Part shown: in pieces, positions 24,554 to 33,369 of the stretch | Layout: each line of letters begins with the position of its first letter | Numbering within the stretch: the first letter of the stretch is position 1 | Source: Natronogracilivirga saccharolytica | GTDB taxonomy: Bacteria; Bacteroidota; Rhodothermia; Balneolales; Natronogracilivirgulaceae | Assembly (NCBI RefSeq): GCF_017921895.1 | Contig: NZ_JAFIDN010000011.1 | Coordinates: 62,001 to 126,000, forward strand | Direction of reading: 5' to 3' | DNA: 64,000 bases | Made by a program: the position numbers and the translations under genes | The notes under the pieces: generated by a model | Databases searched by the model: none | What the model was told of the DNA's origin: nothing | What the model saw: the letters and a program-made list of their open reading frames with translations, nothing else

Positions 24554-27500
24554 CTATTTCATCAGCAGGAGCTTTTTGGATGCAACATAATCCCCGGCGC
24601 GCATGACATAGACGTACACGCCGCTGGACAGGCCTTCGGCATCAAACTGCGCTTCATGCATTCCGGCGTCCAGTTGTTCGTCGACAAGCGTATGCACGTG
24701 CCGGCCAAGGGCATCATAGATAACCAGCTCTACGTGGGATGCCTCCGGAAGCTCATACCGGATTGTGGTCTGGTTGTTGAACGGATTGGGATAATTCTGC
24801 TTGAGTCCGAACTCGTCGGGCGTATCCGGCTCATAACCCTGCTCGCCGGATGTCGCCACATTTTCAAGCGTCTGCGACTCATCGAAGTTCCCGTCCATAT
24901 CGGAGTCGACATGTAGCGTGACCTCCTGGTCCTGCAGCTCATCCCAGTCATCGATTTCCACCCGGTAGGCACTGCCTTCCTCAAAGGTCACACCCTCGTG
25001 CCGGAAATAATCGGTATCACTGTAATCAGTGCGCAATTCGAGATCTAGTTCGGTCGACTCACCGTAGTTGGATACAGCAAGTCTGCCGTCGTTTTCCAGC
25101 TGGAAATCAATAGAATCTTCAGCAGAGATGCTCACATCCCGCAGGGCATACATTCGCTGCCGGGTGTCGTTGTCTTCCATGACCTCCATGTCGAACTCGT
25201 GGTCGTTTCCATATACCGAAATCGAGTTGCCGTAGCGCAGGCGGTCATCCGTATCTTGCTGACCGTCGTGATTGCGGTAGGTGTACACGGTATCACCGGA
25301 AAAGGTTTGAAAAAGTCCCTCACCACCATTGGGATAGCTCAGTTCGACATCATATTCCACATCGACCAGAAAGTACCCCATGGGATTCTGTTCGCCACCG
25401 ACAAGCGGCACAATGGGAAATGATCCGGGAATGTCGCTGGTGGTCCGGTCATTTTGAAGGGATGCTTCATTGTTCATTTCGTCGGTAATGCGTATGTCGT
25501 TTTCATTTCCGAAGAATGTGTACATAAACCCGACATCGTCAAGATCGTCGATTTGATCGACCGGATTGTCCTGATCTGCGACGGTTTTCTGTTTAAGCAG
25601 GGTCGACTCGGATGCATAGCCAATGACCCGGTCGCTCAGGAACAGTCCGTGATTTCCTTCGAAGCGAACATTGCCTCCAGGTTCGGTATAGCTGTAGTAA
25701 TCCTCATCCAGATCGACTTCCACATAAGTGTTAGTATTATCCGGATGGTTACTGTCGTGGATGTAGAGTCTCCAGATATCGGGATCCGATTCACTTTGCT
25801 CAGCCTTGTAAACGAGAACAGAATGGGCTCCCATCACATCCCCTTCGGGGAACATAAGAAGTGCCCGCTGATATTCCTGATCGGCCGGAGTGTCAAGCAT
25901 GTCGCGTATGTCGCCCAGCGTCTGGGATGGTGATGCCAGGTACAGATCCACATCCAGAAAGTCATCCAGCGTCACATTTTGCCCGTCTTCAATCAGGTCA
26001 AGCAGATCCCAAAGCAAGTTCCTGTTCAGGGTGTTCAGGAAATTTTCAATAAAATGGTCCCGTGACCACTGCTGAACCCAGGCCGTATTGATATTTTTCC
26101 GGATTTCGTGAGTTGGTTCCTGTTTGTACAGACTGTCTTCCTCAATTACGGAGTCCAGCGCACTAAATCCGTCTGAAAACGCCAGCAGACTTTTGACGGC
26201 AAATCCGTGGCAGACTCCGTTGAATCCCATGTTGGTGAGCACGGGCCAGGCAATCGAGGCCCGGAGTGTCGGGATAATATTGTTGAATATGGGAGTATGT
26301 CCTGTAATAGTATCATCCTCTCCAAAGGCCCGGATCAGAGAATCAAAGCTTGGGAACATCCAGGGATCGCCATTGAAAGGCCTCCTGGAAAGAGGTCCTT
26401 CGTATTCAATATCATCCCACTTTGATTCCGGCCACATGTTGGCCTCGGTGTTACTGAAATTCCATCCATCCCGCATGGGATCGTAAAGTGTGAATGAGCC
26501 GTCGGGATTTTCCGTGCGAAGATGATAAAAGGGTTCGTCGGGGTTGATCACCGGTATGGGTTCGGATTCGTCGCTTATGTCATCATTGTCATCGTAGGAA
26601 ATCCGGAAAGTGATGTCACCGGTGTGCTGATCGGGTGCCGGCAGTTCAAATGTGCGTGATGTTTGGGAAGTGTCCATTCCAGCTTCTATCACCTGCCGGG
26701 GTTCGTTATCAATCCGGTAACTCAGCGTTGTACTGCGGACCCTGGGCCCGGCGTCCCAGCTCAGGGTCACTTCATCACCGGCCTCGTAATGCGACTCCGG
26801 ATCCGGTGTGTCGGTGAATTCCAGGTAAACCTGATTCAGGCTGCCTGCACCGCCATCGATGACATTGAATGTACCGGCGAGCCATTTGTTCTGGAGGTCA
26901 TCAATGGTCATCCATGACAGATATTGAAAGTACTGATCTGTTTGGGCAACGGTGTTCCATTGTTCTCCGGTGTATTCAGCCAGGAAACCGAAACCGGGGT
27001 CATCCTCATCGCTTCCGAATCCGCCGGAGCCGAATGCGGCCCAGACAAAACCGTTATCTTCGATGGCGTGGATGCGGTTCTCTTCAGAGGGAAGGCCGTC
27101 AGCAGTGGTATGCACATCCCATTGACCGGAATCCAGCTGCGACAGTGAGCCTTCGCCTGCCTCACCGGGCATGGTGCTGATCCAGAGCGACCCGTCCGGC
27201 CCGTCCAGCAGGGAAACGACCAGATCGGAAGTCAGATCCGAATTTTCCGCCGTGTACACCTGCCAGTCGTCATTGTATTTCCGGATGAGTCCGTCGCCGT
27301 CACGATGGGTGGTGATCCAGAGTGAATCCTCTGTGACCGCGAGATGGCGGGCCGGAAGCTCCGTGCCGATTCCGGGATCTTCATCCGGTTCCGGCATTGC
27401 GCTGTTTTCGTAATCGTAAACTTCGTAATCCCCTTCCGGATCGCCAAAAGAAGCAAGCCTTGGATAGCTGTACAAAATCCAGTTCACATTGTCCTCGTCC

Positions 27501-28048
27501 CGGATAATATCCACCATTTGCTCATCTTCATAGGCCGGTTCGGGCATTCCGGAGCTTTCCGGAGTATATTCAAGGATATCTCCATGGGAATACCTTCTGA
27601 GGTTGTATCCGTCAGAGTAGTAAACGTTAAACTGTGAGACCACCAGAAGAGGCAGCGCCTTTATCACAGATGAGTCTTCGGTTGCGATTTCAAACCGGTC
27701 TACGACCTCCCATTCATCGTCCTGGTAACGGAACAGCAATCCCTCATAATCGCCTGCCATGGTACGGGCCCCGCCGAGTGCCCAGATATTGTCGTCGGAA
27801 TCTGATTCAATGCGGGACATGTGCAGGGTTTCGAGATTCTCAGATGGCTCTACCGTCAGAAAGAAATCGTGAAACTGCCACCCGGAAGTGAGTTCATCTG
27901 AGAGTTCTTCCCACACCTCTTGCTGCCACTGTTCGGGACCGGCGGCATCCTGTGCCGGTGCGGATGGTGCCACTGCCATTAAAATCAGCAGACAAACGGC
28001 ACTTGTCACCCGGGCTGCAATATTTTGTAGCCTGACGAAGTCATTCAT
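24554..28048 (-). CDS. T9SS-sorted secreted protein with propeller and possible papain-fold domain
   Basis: 1164 residues. Signal peptide about 1-32 (ends SAPAQ). Residues 60-410 contain two-component-regulator-type propeller repeats (DNIWALGG, GSLWISTMPGEAGEG, TTADGLPSEENRIHAIEDNG). Residues 411-500 form a beta-sandwich (VTLSWDAGPRVRSTTLSYRI). Residues 505-830 include NGVCHGFA (C613), GAHSVLVYKAE (H742) and RLYIHDSNHP (D765/N767), a Cys-His-Asp/Asn order like papain-fold or C39-type peptidases; catalysis is inferred. The C-terminal 80 residues are a T9SS sorting domain (NYPNPFNNQTTIRY). A lipoprotein gene lies 17 bp upstream on the same strand, so the two are probably co-transcribed. Strongly acidic. 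Confidence 0.82.
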   Translation of the reverse strand: MNDFVRLQNIAARVTSAVCLLILMAVAPSAPAQDAAGPEQWQQEVWEELSDELTSGWQFHDFFLTVEPSENLETLHMSRIESDSDDNIWALGGARTMAGDYEGLLFRYQDDEWEVVDRFEIATEDSSVIKALPLLVVSQFNVYYSDGYNLRRYSHGDILEYTPESSGMPEPAYEDEQMVDIIRDEDNVNWILYSYPRLASFGDPEGDYEVYDYENSAMPEPDEDPGIGTELPARHLAVTEDSLWITTHRDGDGLIRKYNDDWQVYTAENSDLTSDLVVSLLDGPDGSLWISTMPGEAGEGSLSQLDSGQWDVHTTADGLPSEENRIHAIEDNGFVWAAFGSGGFGSDEDDPGFGFLAEYTGEQWNTVAQTDQYFQYLSWMTIDDLQNKWLAGTFNVIDGGAGSLNQVYLEFTDTPDPESHYEAGDEVTLSWDAGPRVRSTTLSYRIDNEPRQVIEAGMDTSQTSRTFELPAPDQHTGDITFRISYDDNDDISDESEPIPVINPDEPFYHLRTENPDGSFTLYDPMRDGWNFSNTEANMWPESKWDDIEYEGPLSRRPFNGDPWMFPSFDSLIRAFGEDDTITGHTPIFNNIIPTLRASIAWPVLTNMGFNGVCHGFAVKSLLAFSDGFSALDSVIEEDSLYKQEPTHEIRKNINTAWVQQWSRDHFIENFLNTLNRNLLWDLLDLIEDGQNVTLDDFLDVDLYLASPSQTLGDIRDMLDTPADQEYQRALLMFPEGDVMGAHSVLVYKAEQSESDPDIWRLYIHDSNHPDNTNTYVEVDLDEDYYSYTEPGGNVRFEGNHGLFLSDRVIGYASESTLLKQKTVADQDNPVDQIDDLDDVGFMYTFFGNENDIRITDEMNNEASLQNDRTTSDIPGSFPIVPLVGGEQNPMGYFLVDVEYDVELSYPNGGEGLFQTFSGDTVYTYRNHDGQQDTDDRLRYGNSISVYGNDHEFDMEVMEDNDTRQRMYALRDVSISAEDSIDFQLENDGRLAVSNYGESTELDLELRTDYSDTDYFRHEGVTFEEGSAYRVEIDDWDELQDQEVTLHVDSDMDGNFDESQTLENVATSGEQGYEPDTPDEFGLKQNYPNPFNNQTTIRYELPEASHVELVIYDALGRHVHTLVDEQLDAGMHEAQFDAEGLSSGVYVYVMRAGDYVASKKLLLMK

Positions 28049-28065
28049 CTTTTACCTCCTCTGAG

Positions 28066-28839
28066 TTAACGGCGTATCTGTATTATTTCCAGTTTTTCAA
28101 CGGATTCATCAGTTTCCTCTACCTCAAAATCCTCGGGCCATTCGGTCAGCTCTGCAAACTGCTGTCCGTCATCGAAAGAGCGTCCGGTTCCCTCCGGAAT
28201 AACATCATCCCGGTCGGCATCATCCAGTATAATGATGGCGAGGTGCGGATCTTGAATTCCATCCGGGGTGACTTCGCCACTGAAAACTTCGCTGATGACG
28301 ACCACATCACCATCCCTGTCCTGTTCAAGTTCAGCAAATATGGTAAATTCCATGTCGTCGCCGATGATATACCCTCCGGCTCCGGTGGCGGTTTCGGCAA
28401 CGACCTGTCCGCGATCGATATCAATTGTCAGATTGTCCATATCCAGATTGCGCATACGGAAGTAGGTATCCACAAATGAGCGGTCTCCAGGCTCTTCACC
28501 GGGTACGAGTGTTTCAACCATTTGCATGGGACTCATAACCACGGTGCGGCCCTCAAGGTCATCAGACTGGATCTCGCTTTCCCGGCCGGAATTATCGCTG
28601 CCCAGCACGGACATTACATCGGGAGGACTGTCGCCCCGGTGGATAGGCATTTTCAGACTGTCTTCCAGTATTGACAGAGTTTGGTCATCGATAAATTCGC
28701 GGATGTCGACACTGATTCCGTCTTCGAAATCATCGTCTGAGTCATCACTGTCAAAAATTCCGCAGGATGCGGTGAAAAATGACAGCAAAAGGAAGGACGA
28801 AATCAGAATGTGTGTATCGGGCAATTTGAAATGTGGCAT
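28066..28839 (-). CDS. Acidic lipoprotein of unknown function
   Basis: 257 residues. The N-terminus is a lipoprotein signal: hydrophobic run then FTASC with the acylated Cys at 26, followed by a run of Asp/Glu. The rest is mostly beta-predicted (TVVMSPMQMVETLVPGEEPG, GDDMEFTIFAELEQDRDGDVVVIS). I recognise no domain. It ends 17 bp before the 1164-residue T9SS protein gene on the same strand, so it may be an anchor or partner for that protein at the cell surface. Confidence 0.7.
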   Translation of the reverse strand: MPHFKLPDTHILISSFLLLSFFTASCGIFDSDDSDDDFEDGISVDIREFIDDQTLSILEDSLKMPIHRGDSPPDVMSVLGSDNSGRESEIQSDDLEGRTVVMSPMQMVETLVPGEEPGDRSFVDTYFRMRNLDMDNLTIDIDRGQVVAETATGAGGYIIGDDMEFTIFAELEQDRDGDVVVISEVFSGEVTPDGIQDPHLAIIILDDADRDDVIPEGTGRSFDDGQQFAELTEWPEDFEVEETDESVEKLEIIQIRR

Positions 28840-29400
28840 AGGGCATGAGTGATGATTTATTGATTTTTAAAATGAAGGGCAGCATAATGCAGCAGCTGAT
28901 CCGGGAAAACAGGCGGACCGGGGGATGAGTTTGCTTTCTCTGGTCTCTCGTGTGCAGTCAGACAATCCCGTTATCGTATTCTGACCTGCTGGCGAAAAGC
29001 ATTTGCGGTAATCGCTTTTCCTCCGGCACCACTTTCAGTGCCGCCCTGTTTTGTCACATGTTGTGTTTTATAGGGACTTTATTGATGCGGTGTTATTTAT
29101 CAATTACTTATGCTCAAGATAAAAAAAATAAGACTGGGAGCAACCGGCAGGTAAATAACTTATTTTCAGTATTCATCATGCCCCGGCAACAGCGTCCTGC
29201 AGCATTTTGAGCAGAAAATTGAAACTTTTGAACGTGAAGGCATTCCCTTGCACATACTTTATGCAGTGATCCGGCGTTTTTGTGGATATGCTTGCGGAAA
29301 CGTGCTGTTCTTGTAGCCAAATGGGCGGAAGCATTATATAAAACCTTGAATAGCAATAGAAAATAGAATAGTTATTACCGATTACCAGCATATCAAAACC
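28840..29400. other. 560-bp gene-free region before the B12-sensor operon
   Basis: Between divergent genes. No credible coding frame, riboswitch or RNA gene seen; I looked for and did not find a cobalamin-riboswitch-like fold. Promoters for the lipoprotein and B12-sensor operons must lie here. Confidence 0.45.
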
Positions 29401-30072
29401 ATGAGCTTTGAAGATCAGCTGATGCCGGATCAACCGGATTCATTTGCAAGCAAGACATTCCTGGAAATGTTACTTGAGGGAAACAGGAGTGGCTGTCTGG
29501 CTTTTGCCCGGAACTACATGTCGCAGCGCGGATCCATTAAAGATCTTTACGAGAATATTTTGAAATCATCGCTGTATGAGGTAGGTGAACTTTGGGAAAA
29601 AAACAAGATTACCGTTGCAACCGAGCATATGGCATCAGCCATAGTTGAACATGTGCTTAACGAGTTTTATTACGATATTGCCGTTGGCGAAAAGCATAAT
29701 CAAAAGGTGGTGGTGGCATGCGTGGAAAATGAATATCATCAGATCGGCATCAAAATGATCAGCGACATATTCGAAATGCATGGATGGGAGTCGTTTTTTC
29801 TTGGTGCCAATGTTCCGGCCAGTGATCTGATTGCGTTCATCAAAAAGCACAAACCGGATGTTCTGGCTATATCACTGAGTATTTATTTTCATCTGCCGGT
29901 ACTTGAAAACATGATTGCGATGATACGGGAAGAGTTTCCGGATCTTTTGATTATGGTGGGGGGACAGGCCTTCCGCCATGGCGGAAAAGAGTCGATATCA
30001 CAATTTGAACACGTGGTCTATCAGCCGGATATCAAAAGCACAGAAAAATTCATTAAAAGTATTACAATATGA
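29401..30072 (+). CDS. Stand-alone CarH-like B12-binding sensor protein
   Basis: 223 residues with no DNA-binding domain. Residues 17-95 form the helical-bundle half of a B12-binding module and carry the motif W65-x9-E75-H76 (WEKNKITVATEH), which marks AdoCbl photoreceptors of the CarH type. Residues 102-223 are the Rossmann-like cobalamin domain with E111-Y-H113-Q-I-G116, the ExHxxG motif whose His ligates cobalt in CarH, then LAISLS and MVGGQAF. In CarH, light breaks the Co-C bond and changes oligomeric state; the same chemistry is inferred here. The stop overlaps the start of a histidine kinase gene (ATGA), so output is probably through the kinase instead of DNA binding. It could also sense B12 level. 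Confidence 0.82.
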   Translation: MSFEDQLMPDQPDSFASKTFLEMLLEGNRSGCLAFARNYMSQRGSIKDLYENILKSSLYEVGELWEKNKITVATEHMASAIVEHVLNEFYYDIAVGEKHNQKVVVACVENEYHQIGIKMISDIFEMHGWESFFLGANVPASDLIAFIKKHKPDVLAISLSIYFHLPVLENMIAMIREEFPDLLIMVGGQAFRHGGKESISQFEHVVYQPDIKSTEKFIKSITI

Positions 30073-31265
30073 TCCATACCATATTGTCGGAGTGGCCGAA
30101 GGAGGTTGGTGATGCGATCGTAAATACCCGCTCACTTTGTGTGGCGCTGTTTGCAACAGACAAAACGCTGCTCTATGCCAATCAGGCCATGTCAGCACTG
30201 TTAAGGGAAAATCCTTCCGAAACGTTGATCAATCCGACTTTTGATCAGCTTATTTCTGCGGATCAGAAAGAAAACCTGATTTTCGAGGGCTATGTAACCC
30301 TTGGTGATTATGATTATGTCAATGCATCCATCAGTGCCCGCGTATACCGGAAAGGAAACCAAATTTTGATTATGGGAGGTGCAGATGCCGGACAACTGTT
30401 TGAGCAGAACGAAAAACTGCACCAGATGAACAGGGATGTCGCCAACCTGCAGCGACAGCTGATGAAGGAGAAAGCGCAGCTGGAAAAGACCGTATCACAG
30501 CTCAACAAAAAGAACGAAGAGCTGAAGACGCTGAATGCAACCAAGGACAAGTTTTTCTCGATCATTGCACACGATCTCAGGAGTCCGTTTAACGCTATTA
30601 TCGGGTTCAGTGACCTGCTTGTCAGTCAGGTGAAAGAGCAGGACTATGAGGGCATAGGCGAACACGCCGAAATTGTCCAGAAACTCTCCATGCGGACCAT
30701 GAACCTGCTTTCCAACCTGATTGCATGGTCCCGCTCGCAAACCGGCCGGCTGGAATATAAACCTGTAACTTTCAACCTCAGCACGTTCCTGAATGAGATT
30801 ATTCTCATGTTTGCTGATATCGCCAGACAAAAATCCATCCATATAAGGGATCATATCCCGGATAATGTTCAGATTCATGCTGACCAGGATATGCTGGGAA
30901 CCGTACTCAGAAACCTGATTTCAAACGCCATCAAGTATACCCGTGAAAATGGTGTAATTACTGTCAGTGTCGATAATCTCCCGGAGGCGCTTCGCGTTTC
31001 TGTAAGCGATAACGGAGTCGGGATTCCGGAAGACAAGGTGGGCAAGCTGTTCGATCTGACCCGGAGTTTTTCTACCGTCGGGACGCACAAAGAAAAAGGA
31101 ACCGGCCTGGGCCTGATTCTGTGCAGGAATTTTGTGGCCAGGCACGGAGGGGAAATCCGGGTTGAAAGCGAAGAGGGAGAAGGATCAACATTTTATTTTA
31201 CCATTCCGAATACCGCATCCAAAGTGACAGAGCAAGAGGAATCTGCTGCAACGGCTGTACAGTGA
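30069..31265 (+). CDS. Cytoplasmic PAS-like sensor histidine kinase
   Basis: 398 residues, no transmembrane helix. Residues 20-105 look PAS-like (LCVALFATDKTLLYANQAMSALL). Residues 110-158 are a coiled coil. HisKA has FFSIIAHDLRSPFNAIIGFS with the phospho-acceptor H168. HATPase_c has LISNAIKYT (N box), VSDNGVGIPED (G1) and KEKGTGLGLILC (G2). It would autophosphorylate and pass phosphate to an unlinked response regulator, as none is encoded next to it. Translation is coupled to the B12-binding protein by a 4-bp ATGA overlap, so the two most likely form one sensory unit. Confidence 0.9.
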   Translation: MIHTILSEWPKEVGDAIVNTRSLCVALFATDKTLLYANQAMSALLRENPSETLINPTFDQLISADQKENLIFEGYVTLGDYDYVNASISARVYRKGNQILIMGGADAGQLFEQNEKLHQMNRDVANLQRQLMKEKAQLEKTVSQLNKKNEELKTLNATKDKFFSIIAHDLRSPFNAIIGFSDLLVSQVKEQDYEGIGEHAEIVQKLSMRTMNLLSNLIAWSRSQTGRLEYKPVTFNLSTFLNEIILMFADIARQKSIHIRDHIPDNVQIHADQDMLGTVLRNLISNAIKYTRENGVITVSVDNLPEALRVSVSDNGVGIPEDKVGKLFDLTRSFSTVGTHKEKGTGLGLILCRNFVARHGGEIRVESEEGEGSTFYFTIPNTASKVTEQEESAATAVQ

Positions 31266-31304
31266 AAACCGGCCTTGTGCATAAAGGACCTCACAAGACA
31301 GTTC

Positions 31305-31793
31305 CTACTTCATATTTATGAACTGCAGGGGAACCGAAAACTTTTTGGCTTTCAGCAGCCCGATAACCTCCTGAAGATCATCAATTTTCTTTCCGGTTAC
31401 ACGCACCTGGTCATCCATGATGGCAGGCTGCACCTTCAGTTTTGTGTTTTTGATCTCCTTGACGATTTTTTTTGCCGTTTCACGGTCAATCCCCTCGCGG
31501 ATCACAGCACTCTGTTTTACCGCTCCGGAGCTTGTTCCTTCTTCCTCGCCGAACTCCAGTACTTTCGGATCCAGTCCTCGCTTGATGAAATTGCGTGTCA
31601 GCATTTCCTTGACGGCCTTGAGCTTCATGCTTTCGGCGGCAAGCAGGTCGATGCGGCTGGTCTTTTTTGAGAAGCTTACCTCCGTATGCAGCCCTTTGAA
31701 ATCATAGCGTGTACTGATCTCCTTGAGCGTGTTGTTTACCGCGTTGTCGACTTCCTGATGGTTGAGCTGGTTTACAATGTCAAATGATGGCAT
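31305..31793 (-). CDS. yajQ: YajQ-family nucleotide-binding protein
   Basis: 162 residues, the full family length. The start MPSFDIVNQLNHQEVDNAVNN and STRYDFKG, then KTKLKVQPAI and GKKIDDLQEVI, are conserved YajQ/DUF520 sequences. The fold is two ferredoxin-like domains. Family members bind nucleotides, including cyclic di-GMP in Xanthomonas where they modulate transcription; the role here is not known. It is convergent with the histidine kinase gene and is monocistronic. Confidence 0.92.
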   Translation of the reverse strand: MPSFDIVNQLNHQEVDNAVNNTLKEISTRYDFKGLHTEVSFSKKTSRIDLLAAESMKLKAVKEMLTRNFIKRGLDPKVLEFGEEEGTSSGAVKQSAVIREGIDRETAKKIVKEIKNTKLKVQPAIMDDQVRVTGKKIDDLQEVIGLLKAKKFSVPLQFINMK

Positions 31794-31911
31794 GGTCGGT
31801 TATGTTCTGATTTATAAAGTGTGTAGAGAAAATGGAGGTCATGTTGATGCTGCGCATTCCTTCTGCTCCCGCGCACATCCTTTACGGGTAAAAGGTACGC
31901 AAAGTGCCGGA

Positions 31912-33264
31912 TTATTTTCTCTTGAAAAGATATTCCTGTCCGGCCTGAGTCAGGGTGAAACTGCGGAATGACTTTTCCTCATTTTCTTCATCGGGATGAA
32001 ACTCAATGACAAGACCGGCCCGGTCAAACCGAAAAAGAGTCGGACTGCTTGCTTCCATTGCGACGGGCGGCTGACCCGTAGCCTGGATGATGAGTGTGCC
32101 GTTTCTTTGCGATATCGTGATGCCAAGCGGAATTTGTTCCGATTCATATTCTCCGGCAAGCAGCTTGAGGTGCTTTTCGGGCAGTTCCACAATCCCGAAA
32201 TCCGGGAGCGAAACCGGTTCACCATGCCAGGCATCGAGCATGGCAATCATCAGCTCATTGCCGGAATAGGACATTGCGTTGGCTGTAAATGCCATGTAAA
32301 GCTCGTCATCCGGAAAGATCGCAAGATTTGCCTGAAAACCATCGATGCCGCCGGAATGGCCGAAGCCGGATTGGTCATGATATACATTGCGCATCAGTCC
32401 CATCCCGAAATTGCCCTGCAAGTCTGTCATTTTCCTCAGCCCGTTTTCATCAAGTAATTCTCCGGAAAACAGAGCGCGGCCGAACCGGACGAGATCTGAA
32501 GGGGTGGAAATCAGAGCACCGGCTCCGTGCGGGATACTCATATCGGTCTGCGGTTGTTTTTTCCATTCATCGGAAAACGCATACGAAAAGGCTTCGCTGC
32601 CATCAGTGGCTGTTTCCCGCCCATAAAATGTGTCCGAAAGTCCAAGCGGACCGGTAATGCGGGTTTCCAGTGCTTCCTGGTAGCTGCCGCCGGTGACCTC
32701 CTCGATGATAAAACCAAGCAGGATATAGTTTGTGTTGCTGTACTCCGTACCGGTACCGGGATCAAACTGCAGATCGTACTGCATGGTCAGATCCAGCAGC
32801 TCATCCCGGGTTTTCGGTTCGGTCATCCAGCTGGTGTATTCCGGATCATTGGTGAAATTGAACAGGCCGCTCCGATGGTACAGCAAGTGTTCCAGCGTGA
32901 TGTCATCTGCGGAGGGAAAGCCATCGAAGAAGTCCGAGAGCGGCTGCTGCAGATCAAGTTTCTCTTCATTGGCGAGTTGCAGCATGATCACAGCCGTAAA
33001 CGGTTTGGTGACCGAGCCGATGCGGTGCCGGGTGTCCGGCCTGTTCGGAATGCTATTGTCAATATCGGCATAGCCCCGGGAGCCGTCGTAGACCAGGCTG
33101 TCGCCCGAAAGTATGGCCACCGAACCCATGAACCGCTGATGTTCGGTCAGGTGATCAAAAAACGCATCCAGATCAGACTGCCGGAACTCCTGCGCAAAGG
33201 CACCCGCCGTACCGGTCAGCACGGGGAAAAGATACAGGCATGATATCAGTGCAAGAAGCTTCAT
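31912..33264 (-). CDS. Secreted serine hydrolase, class C beta-lactamase-like
   Basis: 450 residues from ATG 33264 (MKLLALISCLYLF, a signal peptide ending FAQ). The frame is open upstream to 33360, but those residues are not signal-like. The penicilloyl-serine fold is shown by RIGSVTKPF (SxxK, S84 and K87), EYSNTNY (YxN, Y175 and N177) and GHSGG (KTG equivalent). The last 90 residues form a small beta domain. Such proteins are D-alanyl-D-alanine-type peptidases or esterases of the periplasm. It is upstream of YajQ and downstream of GH42 on the same strand, without evident operon spacing. Confidence 0.87.
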   Translation of the reverse strand: MKLLALISCLYLFPVLTGTAGAFAQEFRQSDLDAFFDHLTEHQRFMGSVAILSGDSLVYDGSRGYADIDNSIPNRPDTRHRIGSVTKPFTAVIMLQLANEEKLDLQQPLSDFFDGFPSADDITLEHLLYHRSGLFNFTNDPEYTSWMTEPKTRDELLDLTMQYDLQFDPGTGTEYSNTNYILLGFIIEEVTGGSYQEALETRITGPLGLSDTFYGRETATDGSEAFSYAFSDEWKKQPQTDMSIPHGAGALISTPSDLVRFGRALFSGELLDENGLRKMTDLQGNFGMGLMRNVYHDQSGFGHSGGIDGFQANLAIFPDDELYMAFTANAMSYSGNELMIAMLDAWHGEPVSLPDFGIVELPEKHLKLLAGEYESEQIPLGITISQRNGTLIIQATGQPPVAMEASSPTLFRFDRAGLVIEFHPDEENEEKSFRSFTLTQAGQEYLFKRK

Positions 33265-33369
33265 CTGGATGCAGTTACTTAATAATATCCTCAGAGATAA
33301 CGTCATGACTGTATATAAACATGTGTTCTTGTCAAAAGCTGATGGCCGTTCATGCAACAATCCGTATTG

